A stretch of 64,000 bases of DNA from Tetraselmis striata (GCA_006384855.1 VCJN01000748.1:1-64000), one strand, 5' to 3'; shown: positions 32,880 through 46,716, numbered from the stretch's first letter. Numbers and translations are program-made. Notes: generated from the sequence alone by a model not told the origin.

Positions 32880-35140
32880 TGAGGGCGACGAGAAGCTGCG
32901 CTGCATCGTGCTGCCGGCGGGAAGATGACGATGCACGCGGCGACCGGTCGAGCAGCAAGCGCCGCACGCCGCCGGCACACCGCAGCTACCAGCTGCTGGT
33001 TTTACCCTGCAATGCTGGGTACCTGTATCGTGTAATCCTAGCAGTGATTATCAATTACGGGTTTAATTCGATGGATATATGTAGTACCGTGCAATCCTTA
33101 GTGAGTGTTAATTGAGTCCTTGTGTGTGAATTATGTTTTTGGTTATACAGGGAGAGCGTCAAGAGAATGCACGGAAAGTACTGGGGAAGGAAAAGGCCTA
33201 CATTGAAGCAGTACTCGCGTAGCGCTGGCCGCCGGGCCCGACAGGGCCCGAAGAGGAGGCCCGCATTTGACGGCCGCCGGCCGGCCCAGAAAACCTTCCG
33301 CCCAAGCCAAGTGAAGGGGGCGCCTTGGTTTCATGCGTATATCTCTCTTTTGCTGGCAACCTTTCATATAAATTACATGAGCTAGCAGCAGAAAGCGATA
33401 TCGGAAATCACCAAAATAAAAGGCAATCAGAAAGGTCCTCTACAGCGACTGCGGGGTGGAAGCAGTAACATGAGAAGATGCAGAGTGGGCACGAGCACAC
33501 GCATCAGACTTGGCCATCTGCACACCGGCATGCCGCCCAGGGTACCATGCACGCAAGCCGAGACCCGCTGCAACAGCCCCCGCCGTGTGCGCGACAGGTG
33601 ACGGCGGAACTCAGCAGGTTGGCTGACGACAAAGTTTCGAAGTGCCTGAACGGATTGACCACGCAGAAAGCAAGAGGTCGGGGCGGAAGGACCGCCAGGG
33701 AAGTTGCGCACAGCCAACAGCACCGCGAAAATGTAGACCACCGTCAAAGCGGACTTCCCGAGACGGCCGCGGTCCTCAACCACAAAGGGTAGTACCGGTG
33801 AACACCCTGCATTGGGGCGGAAGACGCCCGGTCCGCTGCCAACTTAGCATGCTCCGCCTCGGTCGCCGCGATTCCCGGGATGCACCAGCGGGGGTGGTTG
33901 CTCCAAGTGGGGGTCGTGGAGGACACGCACGCGAAGTCGATCATGTAATCGCACGCCGCCCCTTTCATACTCGCAACCTTTCATACTTGCTTTTGGTTAT
34001 GTTTGTAGTGCGCATATATTAAAGCACAAATGTGAGTAAGAAACTACGCCTCAATGGCGCGTTTACCCTTCTTCTACTATGTGCCGCATATCTAAAGCCG
34101 AGTTAATGACTGTACCCAAATACCTGTATTCATTTACAACCGGTATGAGATATAGTCGCGGTACTTTACAGCTAGCCATCTTTGAAGCACGATTTGGGCA
34201 TCTTCCCGGGTGCGTATGGGTGAGCTATCACCATGGACGTCTTTCATTTGATACTCCGCGTGACGCCACATGCTCGGATGTGCCATGTTCGGCCATTTTC
34301 ATGAGGCCCCATATATATTGAGACCCGAGAAGGCAAAAACTTCTACAGTTCCCCTCGTAAGTCTTGCCATGTACATATCTGTCCATATTGCCACGTCCGC
34401 ACCGGCGCCGCCAACCGCCGAGTGGCGCATTATTTTATGATGCAATTAACTTGGAATATTCATCAGCGGCTTGAGATGTGATACGGATTAGGTGGCGGAG
34501 GGGGCGGGGGGGGGGCACGCATGTTACGCTCGTGATTCCGCTCTGCGCTGGTTCGAACCCTGCCGGGCCCCTCGGTGGAAATATAACCAAAGGGGATAGA
34601 TGGGGCCCGATGCAAATATTTTTAGGATCTCCTACAAAGCCTAGTACAATGGCTGACCGCGCGACCCGCATCCCGATCAAAAGGCGATGTACTCGCCCCG
34701 CGCGGGCGGATTTTCCCCCCGCTTAGGGGCCCGCTAGGCGCAGCCCCCAAAACAGAATATGGGAGCGTATTGATGGCAAGCCCTACCACATACCCTGGAC
34801 GATGCCCTAGCAGGTGACCATATGGACCCACCCGCTGACTCGGGGGCTGCACCCCTGCGCGGTATGGGCTGAAGCCCCGCTCTACCAAGGGCGCATTGAG
34901 TGCGGACATCAGTTGTAGGTGGGCTGGTTTTGGAGCAAGCCTTAATCGCAGTAGTAGTGGCCATTTTGCGGGAAGTGCTCATTTACTTGCATGCCGACGG
35001 TGGGGAGAGCGCGCCTTTGTGAATGCGCTTTACGATGGTAGAGCGAACTTACTACTCTTGGCGTGCATCCGTACAAATATAACGCATGTACGTGCGACAT
35101 AAAAATTCGTGCCCTCGTGACATTGGGTTATCAAATTCCC
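32880..35140. other. Intergenic with short dispersed repeats
   Basis: A stretch at 33147-33201 matches the reverse complement of about 57270-57325 (CAGGGAGAGCGTCAAGAGAA, then CACGGAAAGTAC). Its core also occurs in reverse orientation at about 35441-35460. ACATGAGCTAGCAGCAGAA at about 33375 recurs at 1493. Around 34530-34560 a word GGTTCGAACCCTGCC resembles a Pol III B box, but no A box or cloverleaf goes with it. The short frames at 33478-34022 look non-coding. Confidence 0.5.
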
Positions 35141-35149
35141 AACCCTGAA

Positions 35150-36551
35150 CAATGACACGCACACACATGGCTTTTACAACGACAGCACAACAAACGCCAC
35201 TTAGGGCTCCCCCCACGCATGATGTGTTCACGTATGACACATGGAAGGGCGCGGCCGGAAACGAAGGTGAGGGCTCATAATGGGCCAATCAACAATTGAT
35301 GCTTGACAAGTGGGGCAAGACTTTTGTGGGCAGGTGTAGTCGCAGGCCTCTGCTCGCGACCGGGCCGGGGCGACCCGCCGCCGCCTGCTGCGCTGCTGCT
35401 TGTTCGCGCGCGCCACCTGTCACCTTTATCGTGCCCGCGTTCTGTTGACGCTCTCCCTGTATAAACAAAAAAAGACCTGTCACCTTTATTTATTGTGCCC
35501 GCGGTAGTACGGCAGCACGATCCCACCGCCTTCTTCCCACATTACTACTGCTTCTGCGCCCTCGGGTCCCCGAACTACGTCTACTGTCCCATTATCTCTT
35601 TGCAACCGAGCGTCAGGCGAAGCTTCTCCTATCCCTCGACAGATCAGGACGCGCAGGTACAGGTACCCGCCAAGATCCCGTCTTGATCTGCCTCGCGAGC
35701 CGTCGCGATCTCTCGATCCACGTCATCATCCATCCCATCGTCGACCGGCTGGTCACCAGCCGGATCTGACCCTTTCGACGCCCGCCACCCGGCGCCCTTT
35801 CACCCCGCCCCTGCCCCGTTCCGTCCCGTCCCGAGCGCCCTGCATAGGCCCGAAAATATTACATCACCCCTTTGCATATTCCCCCGTCGCCCGTCGCGTG
35901 TCTTGAGGAGGCTGCCGCTTCCCCATCCGCTCGGTGCGCAGATCAGCAGCAGATACCCCCCGCGCGCTCTCGCTCTCTGGCCCACCCGATTTTTATACGC
36001 GCCCCCCTGCCCCCGCCAGTGACGGTCCGGAGTGCGCTGCTTGGCTGGCCGACGGCCGCCCGCCGCCTTCCCGACACGCTCTCGCGTCACGGCGTCCCTC
36101 GGCTGTCACTCGTTTTCCTCTTGTGGCCACTCGACCACGAGTCCAACGACCACCGTCCCCTTCGGCTGTTCTCTAACCCCCCCCCCCCCCCCCCCCCTGG
36201 CCCTCTTTCCTTACATCGCCCACAGCCGCATATACCCCCAAGCCTGACGCTCGTACAATATCTGTGCTATCTTGCCCCTGATATAAGGTGATGAGTGGGT
36301 TTGCCTTCAGGCGGGCGGGGGTCGGCCATACGAGGGGGCTGTCTGAACCCCCCCGCCCCGCCCCCCCTCTTGGCTCTCCAGTTTACTGGTGCTGGTGCTG
36401 CTGCCCGGAGGGGGGGGGGGGGGGTGATGTAGGGCAAGGTTAGGCGGGCGTTGGCAGCAGATAAGACCCCATTATAATCACTGCTGACCCGGGTCCGCGG
36501 ACCTGGAACCCCCCCCCCCCCCCCCCCCTCCGGTCGTGGCAGGGCGCCGCC
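35150..36551. other. Upstream region of SND1, GC-rich with poly(C)/poly(G) runs
   Basis: Probable promoter and 5' leader of SND1. Poly(C) runs at about 36177-36197 and 36509-36527 and a poly(G) run at about 36412-36424 punctuate it. The ORF at 35872-36291 is Pro/Arg-rich and is an artefact of the C-rich sequence. No core promoter motif is convincing. Confidence 0.45.
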
Positions 36552-39500
36552 ATGGCAGGATGGATGAAGGGCGTGGTGAAGGAGGTCCTAAGCGGTGACA
36601 CGCTGGTGGTGATGGGCAACGTCAAGGGCGGCCCGCCGCCGGAGAAGCGCATTACGCTGTCCAGCCTGCAGGCGCCCCGTCTTGTACGCCCCTTTCCCGC
36701 CCCATTGCGCACCTCTCCGACACTGCCATCCTCTGACACCGCCCGGCTACATGCTGCTCCAGGGCCGTCGCGATGGCACCACCAAGGATGAGCCCTTTGC
36801 CTGGCAGTCGCGCGAGTTTCTGCGAAAGAAGGCCATCGGGCAGGTGAGCGTCCCCGGGGGCCGCCCTCCCCCCCTCAGAGGCTGAACCCCGCCCTTCCCT
36901 GCCGTCCCACACCACACCACCTGACCCCCTCCCCCGGGGCCCAGCCATGCATCTTCAGGGTGGACTACGTCCTGGAGAACGTGAGCCGCGAGTTTGGCAG
37001 CGTCTTCATCGGGCAGAGCACCCCCCCCGAAAATCTGGCAATGTCGGTGGTGCAGGCCGGCTGGGCCGCGGTGAGCTGCCCCCCCCCCCCCCCCCCCCCT
37101 CTCCAAGCCATTTGCCTGGTATCCGGTGGAGAGGTGGCTGATGTGCGTCATCTGTGCCGCAGGTGCGTGGCGGTAAGCAGCAGAGCCCCTACTTTGAGGA
37201 GCTCAGCAGTGCGTCCGAGATGGCGCAGCAGAGTGGCATCGGGATGTACGCCAAGGTGCCACTCCCCCTCCCCCTCTTTCCCCTCCCCGGCCCCCTTCTT
37301 TCCCCGCACATGCCCCCGCTGGGTGCCTTTCAGCCGCTGAGCCGCCGGCTTTAACCCCTGATAGGACTCCGACGCCCTGGCGTCCGCCGTCCGCACTCTG
37401 CCGTCCAGTGAGAATGGTGAGTGCGCTGCACCTGGCCCCAGTGTCCTGGCAGGCCGAATATCAACGCGTATGACTTGACAGAGGGAGGGGACAACGGGGG
37501 GGGGGGGGGGGGGGAGGTGGGGGTTCTGTCACAGTAGCTTGTCTTGTCTGGCGAGCAATGCTCCACGTGCCTTGTAGGGCACTGGCCTGGCCTGACTGCT
37601 GCGACGTGGCTCTGGGCCCCCCCAGGTCAGGGATTGGACGCGATGAACATGCTGTCCACGATGGGCAAGGGCAAGCCACTGCCGGCCATCGTGGACCAGG
37701 TCCTGAATGGCACCACCCTGCGCGTCATCCTGCTGCCCTCCTTCCACACCGCCACTGTCATGGTCTGCGGCCTGCAGGCGCCCTCCATGGGCCGACGCAA
37801 CCAGGAGGCCCCGGACGCGGAGCCCACCCCTGAGCCCTTTGCACGCGAGTCCAAGCATTTCACCGAGTGTCGCATCCTTAACCGGTAGACCCCCCCCCCC
37901 CCCCCCCCCTCGGCCCTCCTCTCACCACCCTGCCCAACCTCTTTCTGGCTTCTGTGCACAAACCCTAGCCCGAGCCCTGCCCTACATGCCCAATAGTAAA
38001 TCCTCCTTTGAGGACTCCTAGCGCCATGCCCCCAGCTTTTATTTGTACCATAACCCGGACCATGCTCTCATAGTTGTCATGCCCCAGCCCTAGCCTTATT
38101 GCCGCCCATCCCCATCCCCAGCCCCATGCCCATACTCATGCCCTAGCTCTTACCTCTGTCTCGGTCATGCCATGTGATAACCCTAGTGATGGCCCTTACA
38201 GTAGCTGTAGCCATTTCAGCTGCCCCATGCCTGATGGCCATCCTTGGCGTCGGTGTTGGCACTGCGGGATGGAGGGGCTGCCAGGCGTGGTGAGCGCCCT
38301 CTGACCTGGTGCCCTGCGGCATGCTTAGGGAGGTGCGCGTGTGCCTGGAGGGCGTGGACAAGTACAACAACCTCTTCGGCACCGTTAAGTTTGTGGTGGA
38401 GGAGCAGCCGGTGGACCTGGGAGAGCAGATGGCCAAGCTGGGACTCGCCAAGGTGCTGCCCCCCCCCCCCCCCCCCCCCCCCCCGCAGTGCGTCCATACA
38501 CTTGGGGAGGGAAGGGGGGCATGCGGCAGTGCTCACTGTGGGCGGCGGTCGCATGGTTCAGGTTGTGGACTGGGGGCTGGCGATGATGACCAACGGCGCG
38601 ATGCGGCTCAAGGAGGCGGAGCGCGGCGCCAAGCAGCAGCGCGCCGGAATGTGGCGCGACTACGTGCCCCCCGCCTCTGCAGGCCAGAAACTGGCGGACG
38701 AGTACAAGGTCCCCCCCCCCCTCCTCATGTCCCCCTCCCACCCATCCAGCTTGATGAAGAGGCGCAAGGGGGTCAAGATGACACACTGCGAATGCCATGG
38801 GGACTGTGCTTTCTGCCTCCTGAACACCCTCTGTGATAAAAGGGGGGGGGAGGGCTGCAGGCTGCGCGCCGGCTCACCCGCCATGAGTGGGCGGAGGGAG
38901 CATGGCTAGGGGGAAGGGGGGAGGGGAGGGGGGGGAGAGGGGAAACATGGAGGCCTGACAGCTTCATACCTGGTGTCCTGCAGGGCAAGGTTTCCGAGGT
39001 GGTAAGCGGCGACATCCTGGTGGTGAAGGACCCCAACGGCGCAGAGCAGCGCTTCTCCCTCGCCAGGTGTGCCCCTTTGCCATGTCCATGGCGTGTCGAA
39101 TACCACACCCCCAGGCATTCCTTCTCTCCTGCCAGGGCATGCGCGCTGCGCCTGCCTGCCTTGCCAAGCTGCCGGGTGCGGACGCATGGGAGTGATCTGG
39201 CATGATCTGATATGATGCTCTCTGCCCCCCCCCCCCCCCCCCCCCCGCCCCGCCCCGATTCCCGCGGGGCCTTCCCCACCGCTGCTGCAATGCAGCATCC
39301 GCGCCCCCCGCCTGGGCCGCCGCGAAGAGAAGCCCGAGCCGTACGCCATTGAGGCGAAGGAGTTCATGCGCAAGACGCTCATCGGCCGCACTGTCAACGT
39401 CAAGGTGGGCTGCCCTTCCCAGCCTGGCATCAGGTCGCGTCATGGGTCGCGCGCGTGGCTGACGCCCCTGCCCGCCCTCGCTCGCATGCCCACCCCGCTG

Positions 39501-42500
39501 TCTGTGGCAGATGGAGTACAACCGCACGATCGGCGGGCCGGCTGCGGGAGGGCAGGAGGCCAACGGCGCGGCGGCCAACGTGATGCGCTTTGGCTCCGTC
39601 ACCTTTGAGGATGTCGGTGCGTGGCGCAGCGCCGAGCTGGGCTAGGCTGGGCTGGGCTGGGATTGGCTGGGGAGAGAGCGGGGGGGGGGGGGGGGGGGGG
39701 GGGGGGTTGCGCGAGCTGCGCGGGGAGATTGTCTCATACATGTGTTGACCACGCTCATCTGGGGTGTCGTGATATGTCTACCCATACATGTGTTAAAGCA
39801 ATGTCCAGCTGGGACAAGTCAGTGCAGAGTGACTCCGTGCCTGCGCATGCCACAAGTATGCTGTACCACCAAGTATACCATGATGCTCATGTACACAAGA
39901 GCAAGCGGGGATGTTTGCGCAGGGTCTGGGCTATGTGCGGCGGTCTCCTGTCTCGCTTATACTCCATAATCATGCAATGGCTCACCTGACATCCACGTTG
40001 AAGTCTCCGCAGCGGCACATGCACACAGCATTGCCATCTCCCCCCCCTGATTAGCCCGCGCATACGCCGCTTACCTCGACGTCATCACGCCATGATCAAA
40101 TAGGCTGCCCACATGCCTTTTCCATCCCGCCATGACTCTGGGGTTGTGCTGAGCCCTGGTGCGGACCGACGCGCCGTGCTCACCCTGCCCCCCGCGCGCC
40201 CTCCCCGCTGGCGGCAGGGCAAGACGGGCAGCCCCGGACGAAGAACATCGCGGAGATGCTGGTGGAGCGCGGGCTGGCAGTCGCGCAGAGCCACCGCAGC
40301 GACGACGAGCGCAGCGTGTACTACGAGGCGTACATCGACGCGGAGGCACGTGCGAAGAAGTCCAAGAAGGGCGTGCAGGTGCGAGGGCGGGGGCTGCCTG
40401 GACGGAACACCGACCTGCCCTGACCTGCCCTGTCCTGACATCTTCAGCGCATTGCGGCTCTTGAGCCGAGAGCAGCTGGGTGTACTCCATTTTCGAATCA
40501 CAGTACCTGGGCACGCATGCATGTGGTACAATATCCACAACTCAACACACAGACATACACATGCATGGGTGCCGGCGCACTTATAACAGCGTGAGTATTA
40601 TCCCTCTGGAAGAAGGCATGGGGTTCTCATAAGTGAGACATTCGCGGAGGGCTTGTCAGTGCTTATTGGGTTTCAAACCCTAAAACCCTGCGAGTACGTG
40701 CCAAGACAAGCCCAGTACATTACAGCTGTACCGTAGACCGTACTCCGGGCGATCAGAGGCGGGGAGCCATACAGGGCAGGGCACGAAAAAGATGATTATC
40801 CTGTAAATCCGTCTGCAGCCGAACTTACGCATAGCCTTTGTGGAGCCTGCACGCGGATTGTTGGATATGTCCATTATACATTTGTGGCGTAGTCTGATGC
40901 GTTTCGATCCTTTTCCCTCTTCTCCTCAGAGGTCCCGGGGAGGGGGGATCTAAACCGTCAATGGTGCGCAGACCCAGAAGGGGGTTTGTGTCTTTGGCTG
41001 CATCATGTGTGAATTGGTGCAGTGCCACCCGGGTGCATTTGTCAGCCTCCTGCATTGGACGTTGGCACCCGGGTACCACCAACATGGCTCCCCGCCCGCC
41101 TGCCCACCGCCGCAGGGCAACCTGGACAAAGCGCCCATCCACCGCGTGAACGACGTCAGCGTGGGCGCGGGCCTGAAGCAGGCCAAGCAGTACCTGCCCT
41201 TCTTCACCCGCGGCGGCCGTGTGCCCGCGGTGGTGGAGTACGTGCTCGGCGCGCACCGTTACAAGCTGCACATCCCCAAGGAGGGCGTCATGGCAAGCAC
41301 CCCCCCCCCCCTCCCCCCCCTTTCCCACCAGGCAGCAAGTATCAGCCTCACGAGCCCAGGATTGCCGCATTTTAAAGCTTTGCCGGTTGCTGAATCCGGA
41401 ACTGTTTCGCCGCGTCATGTTGGTGATTTCTGTGGTGTGGTGTATTCTATACCTGCAGAAGTAAATACGGTCTGCGGGGCACAAATAATGAATTGTTTGA
41501 CAGCATCGGAATATTCATGTTGTATTCGTCTTTATATTGAATGATTTTTTTTGTTAGTGTTTGTTCGGTAGCAAAACACATCTTTTTTTTTGGGGGGGGG
41601 GTGGGGGGGGGGGGGGGGGGGGGGGTGTCAACGTGTACCTTTTCACGGCCGGGTGAAGAAAGGGGGGGAGTAAATTCTTCCCCAACAGTGTTGGGTTGTG
41701 GGACATCGCGCCGGCGGGACCGTTTGGGGTGGGCAATGAAGGCTGGGAGTTTTGAAACTCAATGTTTGGGGATTGGACGGTCTGATTTGCATCGGAACGC
41801 GGGATGGCCCCGACTCCAAGATAGCAATTAGGATTCAGAATGCTAAGATCTGTCAAACTTGGTATTTCGGAATTCGGGACATCGGGCCGCCGTTGTAGCT
41901 CCGTTTGTCCGTCCTTGTAGTAAGCGCCGCACTGATGCTCCGCCATGGGACCCGGGCCCGGCTAAGCATAGTACGGTGGCGCGCGCTAATCACGCCAAAG
42001 AGCCGACCGTTAGGACAGTCCCGGGAACCCCTCCCAGATTCAAACGGGACTGCAGCCACGTGCCCAATCGGGGTGGGGTGATGCCCCTCAGCCACCTTGT
42101 GCTCGCTGCGCACCCCCATGGCTGCCCACGTTGAAAGTTCCCCTCTCATCCGCTCACTCCCTCTCGGGATACTGACTGTGCACGCGGCTGCCCACAGATT
42201 GCGTTTTCGCCGAGCGGCGTCAAGGCGCCGAGCCGCGCGCAGCCGGCCAACCCCTCCATCGGCAAGGGCGCCGTCGCGGAGGAGCCCTACGCGGCAGAGG
42301 CGTACGCCTTCGCGCGCGACGCGCTGATGCAGCGCGACGTGGAGGTGCAGGTGGACAGCATCGACAAGGGCGGCACCTTCCTCGGCTCGCTCTACGCGCC
42401 CTCCCTCAAGCCGCAGTCCAACGTGGGCATCGCGCTGCTAGCCGCGGGGCTGGCCAAGCTGCACCCCTCCTTTGTGCCCTCGCGCGTGCCGGGCGGCGAC

Positions 42501-43333
42501 CTGCTGCAGGCCGCGCAGGATGCCGCGCAGGCGGCGCGCCTCAAGGTGTGGGAGGGCTACGTGGAGGAGGAGGCGCCCGCCGCCCTGGAGGAGGGCGGCC
42601 CCGAGGCCGCCGTCGCCAACGGGGCCGCGCCCGCCGAGAAGGTCACTGTCACCGAGGTGATGCCCCGCCCACCGGAAGGAGGGCAATCTGTTCCCGTGTG
42701 GACGTTGCCATCCCTTTCCGCCTTTCTGCCTAGGTGCACTGTCCCATTGCAACCGATTTCATGGCATCTCCATCCGCTCTTGTGTATTAGCTTGCAGGGT
42801 ACTGGTTCTGCATGCTTCAATTTATAATCATCGAAGCGGAGCGATGCTGCCAATCGATTTGGATGTCCTGGTTTTAACGAGAATATATGAGATCGAATTA
42901 TTTTGTGCGAATTGGTATTGGAATCAAAACGGGATTCCTACTGTTTACCCCCCCCCCCCCCCCCCCCCGGGTGCATGTATGTATACTATGAAATACAAGG
43001 GGCTGAGCCTACACCGCGAGCTGCTTTGCCCGACTTCTGACCCCCGCCGCCCCGCGCGTATCATCTCCCTCGGAACACAAAAACGACCTGGGCACACCAT
43101 AAAGATCATCTGTCCGACTTGGATATCCAATGTGAATGATACCTAGTTCGGATCGATATGATAGAGGCTGATGTTTCCCTGCATGTGGATTTCTTGACCT
43201 TGGACCTTGGACCTTGAAAGAACCCTATATGGCCTGCAGTCATGGGCTGCACCCACATACCAAATCAGGGTAGGATGATTCCCATCGGGCCACCTTATGC
43301 CCCCTGCGCGCCCCCATGGCTGCCCACATTTAT

Positions 43334-43382
<49 letters not shown>

Positions 43383-45365
43383 CAGTTGACCTTTGACGAC
43401 CCTCGTAACCTATCCCCCCCTCCCGACGCCTGTCGTTGCAGGTGAAGGACGGCAAGACCTTTTACGTGCAGCGGGCGGGCGAGCCGCGCGTAGCGTGGCT
43501 GGAGGAGGCGCTGAGCAAGCTGGGCCTGGAGGCGGCCAAGGGGCTGCCGCCTAAGCGCGGCGAGATGGGCATCGCGCAGTTCAGCCTGGACAAGCGCTGG
43601 TACCGCGCCTACGTGGAGGCCGTCGCCGGCAACACCTACGACGTGCTGTTTGTGGACTTCGGGAACCGGGAGTCGGTGCCGGTGGAGCGCGTGCGCGCGA
43701 TGGACCCCTCCGTGGCTGCTGTCCCCGCGCAGGTGAACCGCCCGCCCGCCGGCCCTCTCACCCACCCGGGCGGAGCCCCCCTCTCGCTAGGCCCCTTTTT
43801 AGCCGTCAGAGTTTTTAGGGCTTGGTTAGGCCGCCCCGCACTATTCAGGGTTTTATGTCAGGGGCTTTCGCTCTCCCTGAACCGCCCTAAAAACTACTTC
43901 AGGGTTATAAAGTCCTTTTCTTGTGGGTCATGAGGTCATATGAAAAGGAGGTGAATGTGTCAGATAAAGGAGATCATTACACATGACCAAGTTAATCATA
44001 TTTCATCTTGTTCACGCAAATTGTCATGGGTGCAATAGTCTTCTCTGACCCTATTGGGGGTATGTTTTAGGGTTTCTCATGCTCTGAAGTTGTGATTGGT
44101 TATGGACCTCGTGATTTCCGCCCGGTTTTCAAGGGTATCCGCCGAGGTTATCGCTGCTCCCCTTTCCCCCCTTGGTGTTGAACACAGTTACAAGGGTTTG
44201 GTCCCAGGGCTGATGCCTTCCTGGACCCCCCCCCCCCCCCCCCTTTGGCCACCTCATGCAGGCCCAGGAGTGCGAGCTGGCGTACCTCAAGGTGCCGAGC
44301 CCAGACACCGAGAACGGCATGGACGCGCGGGGCTACATGGGGCAGATGCTGGGAGACGGCCGCACGCTGGAGATGAAGACTATCTTCCGCGACAGGCCCG
44401 CTGGCGGGAAGAACCCCATCTCGTCCAAGCCCGTGCTCAAGGTGAACATCAACGGGCCGCACCCCTGCAAGGCACCATTTTGACCCACAAACGCCCTGGG
44501 AATACCATAGCTAATGACCTGTCGCCGGGCCTGCCAGGTTTAGGACCGTAACTACCCCCTCCCCCCCCCCCCCCCCTCCCCAAGACAGGAGAAGCTTGAT
44601 ATCTGTCTTGAAATACAGCAGAATATACCATCAATACAGCTCACGGATCTTACGGCTCGTTGCTGCAAAACAGTTCATAATTATTCCGACCCGCGAACCC
44701 CATTAAATGGGACAGTAGTACGCGCTGCAGCCACGGCGGCCCTTTGCAAGGCTGCGCCCCCCCCCCCCCTCTCAATTTTGTGGTGTGGTATATTTATCGA
44801 TCGGAGGGCTCTTTCAATCAATTCTGTAGACCAATTCTTGTCGTTTTGCCACTAGGACATCAAGAGACAGTATCCCAACCTGTGATGACCAGCCTATGAG
44901 CGTCACCTACATTTCAGATGACACTTACCTCTGATGACACTTTTGACCTTGCTACTATGGAGTTGACATTGACGTCACAGTGCCCCAGCATCCCCCCCAG
45001 CATTTTCCATTCTGCCCGCCGTGCCGGTTTCCCCCTGCGGCACCGTGACGGACGGGTGCGTGTGCTGAGTCTGTGCCTGGGTGGATTGCCGCCCGCAGGT
45101 GGTGCTGGGCGAGGTGCCCTCCGCAGAGTCGGGCAGCAAGCAGCCGCCCACCATCAACGAGGAGATGCTGGCCGCGGGCCTCGCGCGCATCGCGCGCTCC
45201 CGGGGGCGGCTGCCCAAGGGGGACCCCGAGCTGGTCGCGGCCCTGGAGGCGGCGGAGGACGCGGCCAAGAGCCAGCGCCTCGGCATCTGGCAGTACGGCG
45301 ACCCCGGCGACAGCGACGACGAGGAGGACTTCCCCCGGCCCGGCGCCTGGGGCAAGCCGCGCTGA
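36552..45365 (+). CDS. SND1: Tudor staphylococcal nuclease (Tudor-SN, p100)
   Basis: Conserved RNA-binding protein of RNA granules and RISC-related complexes, with roles in splicing, transcription and RNA decay. Seventeen exons join in frame to 948 residues: 36552-36683, 36763-36843, 36945-37070, 37163-37255, 37365-37416, 37626-37884, 38329-38452, 38562-38708, 38984-39066, 39296-39404, 39511-39616, 40218-40378, 41116-41292, 42198-42656, 43442-43732, 44262-44441, 45099-45365. Four SN-like domains occupy residues 1 to about 690. The Tudor domain lies in exon 15 (DKRWYRAYVEAV, DVLFVDFGNRE; about 740-800), and the split fifth SN domain surrounds it and ends the protein. An acidic tail (DSDDEEDF) precedes the stop. 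Length fits animal (910) and plant (about 990) homologues. Introns 3, 6, 7, 8 and 13 start with a poly(C) run within 3-9 nt of the donor; intron 13 uses a GC donor. Intron 14 contains (CT)20 and introns 13 and 14 share a 90-bp repeat. Confidence 0.96.
42048..43330 (+). repeat. Duplicated 90-bp segment in SND1 introns 13 and 14
   Basis: 42048-42133 and about 43236-43328 share CTGCA(G/C)CCAC, CCAATC, GGGT, GCCACCTT(G/A)TGC and the identical CCCCCATGGCTGCCCAC. The copies lie in neighbouring introns in the same orientation, with exon 14 between. Confidence 0.75.
43336..43376 (+). repeat. (CT)n microsatellite
   Basis: About twenty uninterrupted CT dinucleotides in SND1 intron 14, about 65 nt upstream of the exon 15 acceptor. 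It may extend the polypyrimidine tract. Confidence 0.98.
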
Positions 45366-45877
45366 GCCGGACACCCCCTCCCCTCCCCCCCCACCATGCA
45401 CACACACTCCCCCAACCCGCCCCACCCCGGGGTGCTAGCTGGAGCTGGTGAGGACTCTACGTTTTTTGGCTGCCTCTCGCTCCTCCTGTGACTGAGGACA
45501 CCCCTCCCCGTGCGCTGCACTCATCCTCAAACCCGTCCTGACATCCACACTGAGGACCTACCCACAGTGGGACAGTGGGATCGCTCACAGTCCATGGGCC
45601 CCGCAAGGCCGCCACACGCGCAGCCGCCGAGCCCCGTTGCTCGCGCGCGCTAGGTCTGTGAACCGTGAGGAGCCCCTTTTGCCGCCATGTCCAAAGTGCG
45701 TGCTCCGCGGTCCGCCGTAACGATGGGCGTGTTTCATAGCGGGCCGGATCAGTGATGGTGGCGAGTAGCTCCCCTTGCCTCGACAACATCCCGGCATCCT
45801 GGGCTGCGTCCTCTGTGGGAAGTGTTTCCGCAATTTTGTTGTAGAGTTCGCGAGGGTGTATGTTGCGTGTAGGTTTG

Positions 45878-46716
45878 TACCTCCTCCGTCCCGGTGCAGC
45901 ATGCGTGCAAGGCAGCGCAGCGTCAGACTGGCCGACGCCGCCCAGAGTCGCTACTCACATCTGGGTATGTTTCTTAGCACATCGTTGGACGACATTAAGC
46001 TGGCAGGATTCGAAATAAGCTCCCAGAGTGGGAGTAGGCCAAAGAACCACACTACACCACACACACACATTCACATACAAAGAGAGAGAGAGAGGAACCT
46101 TACATCGAGCTGTAAGTGGTTAGCGGGCATCACCGCATCCCAAGTGTGTAAGCAGCTGAAGCCCTACATATACATATACATATATACCTATACATGCATC
46201 ATTTATCATCTATTAGATCATATATTACATGTTTACACACATATAAGACATATGTGTATGTACGTATGTAATTATGTGTGAGCCTCTTTCCTTCTCTCTC
46301 GTACTCCCTCCGTCCCGTTGCAGCATGCGTGCAAGGCAGAGCAGCGTCAGACTGGCCGACGCTTTCAGAGTCGCTACTCGCATTTCGGTATGTTTCTTAG
46401 CACACCGTTGTAGACGGCATCAAGCTGGCAGGATTGGAAATCAGCGCCCAGAGTGGGAGTAGGCCAAAACACCACACCACACTTGCACACACACGCACAT
46501 ATACATATTCAAATGGAAAGAGTAACCTTACATCGAGCTGTAGGTGGTTAGCGGGCATGACCGCATCCCCAGTGTGTAAGCAGCTGAAGCCCTATATATG
46601 TATATATATACATCATTTATTGTATATACTATATTATACACTATCTATTTACAGACATACATAAGACATATGTATGTACATATGTGTGAGCCTCGTTCCT
46701 TCTCTCGAGAAACGCC
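45878..46716. repeat. Tandem duplication, two units of about 420 bp
   Basis: Units 45878-46301 and 46302-46716 share GCAGCATGCGTGCAAGGCAG, CGTCAGACTGGCCGACGC, CAGAGTGGGAGTAGGCCAAA, CTTACATCGAGCTGTA, GTGTGTAAGCAGCTGAAGCCC and GTGTGAGCCTC. Each ends in a (TA)/(CATA)-rich tract. Differences are a few percent plus length changes in the simple-sequence parts. No gene is seen in either; 46717-47512 is featureless. Confidence 0.9.

Noticed and set aside
34530-34575. tRNA-like word GGTTCGAACCCTGCC
   Set aside because: The T-arm stem does not pair well and no cloverleaf or flanking target duplication was found.
35872-36291. Pro/Arg-rich open frame upstream of SND1
   Set aside because: GC-rich leader sequence with a poly(C) run; no protein-like motif.
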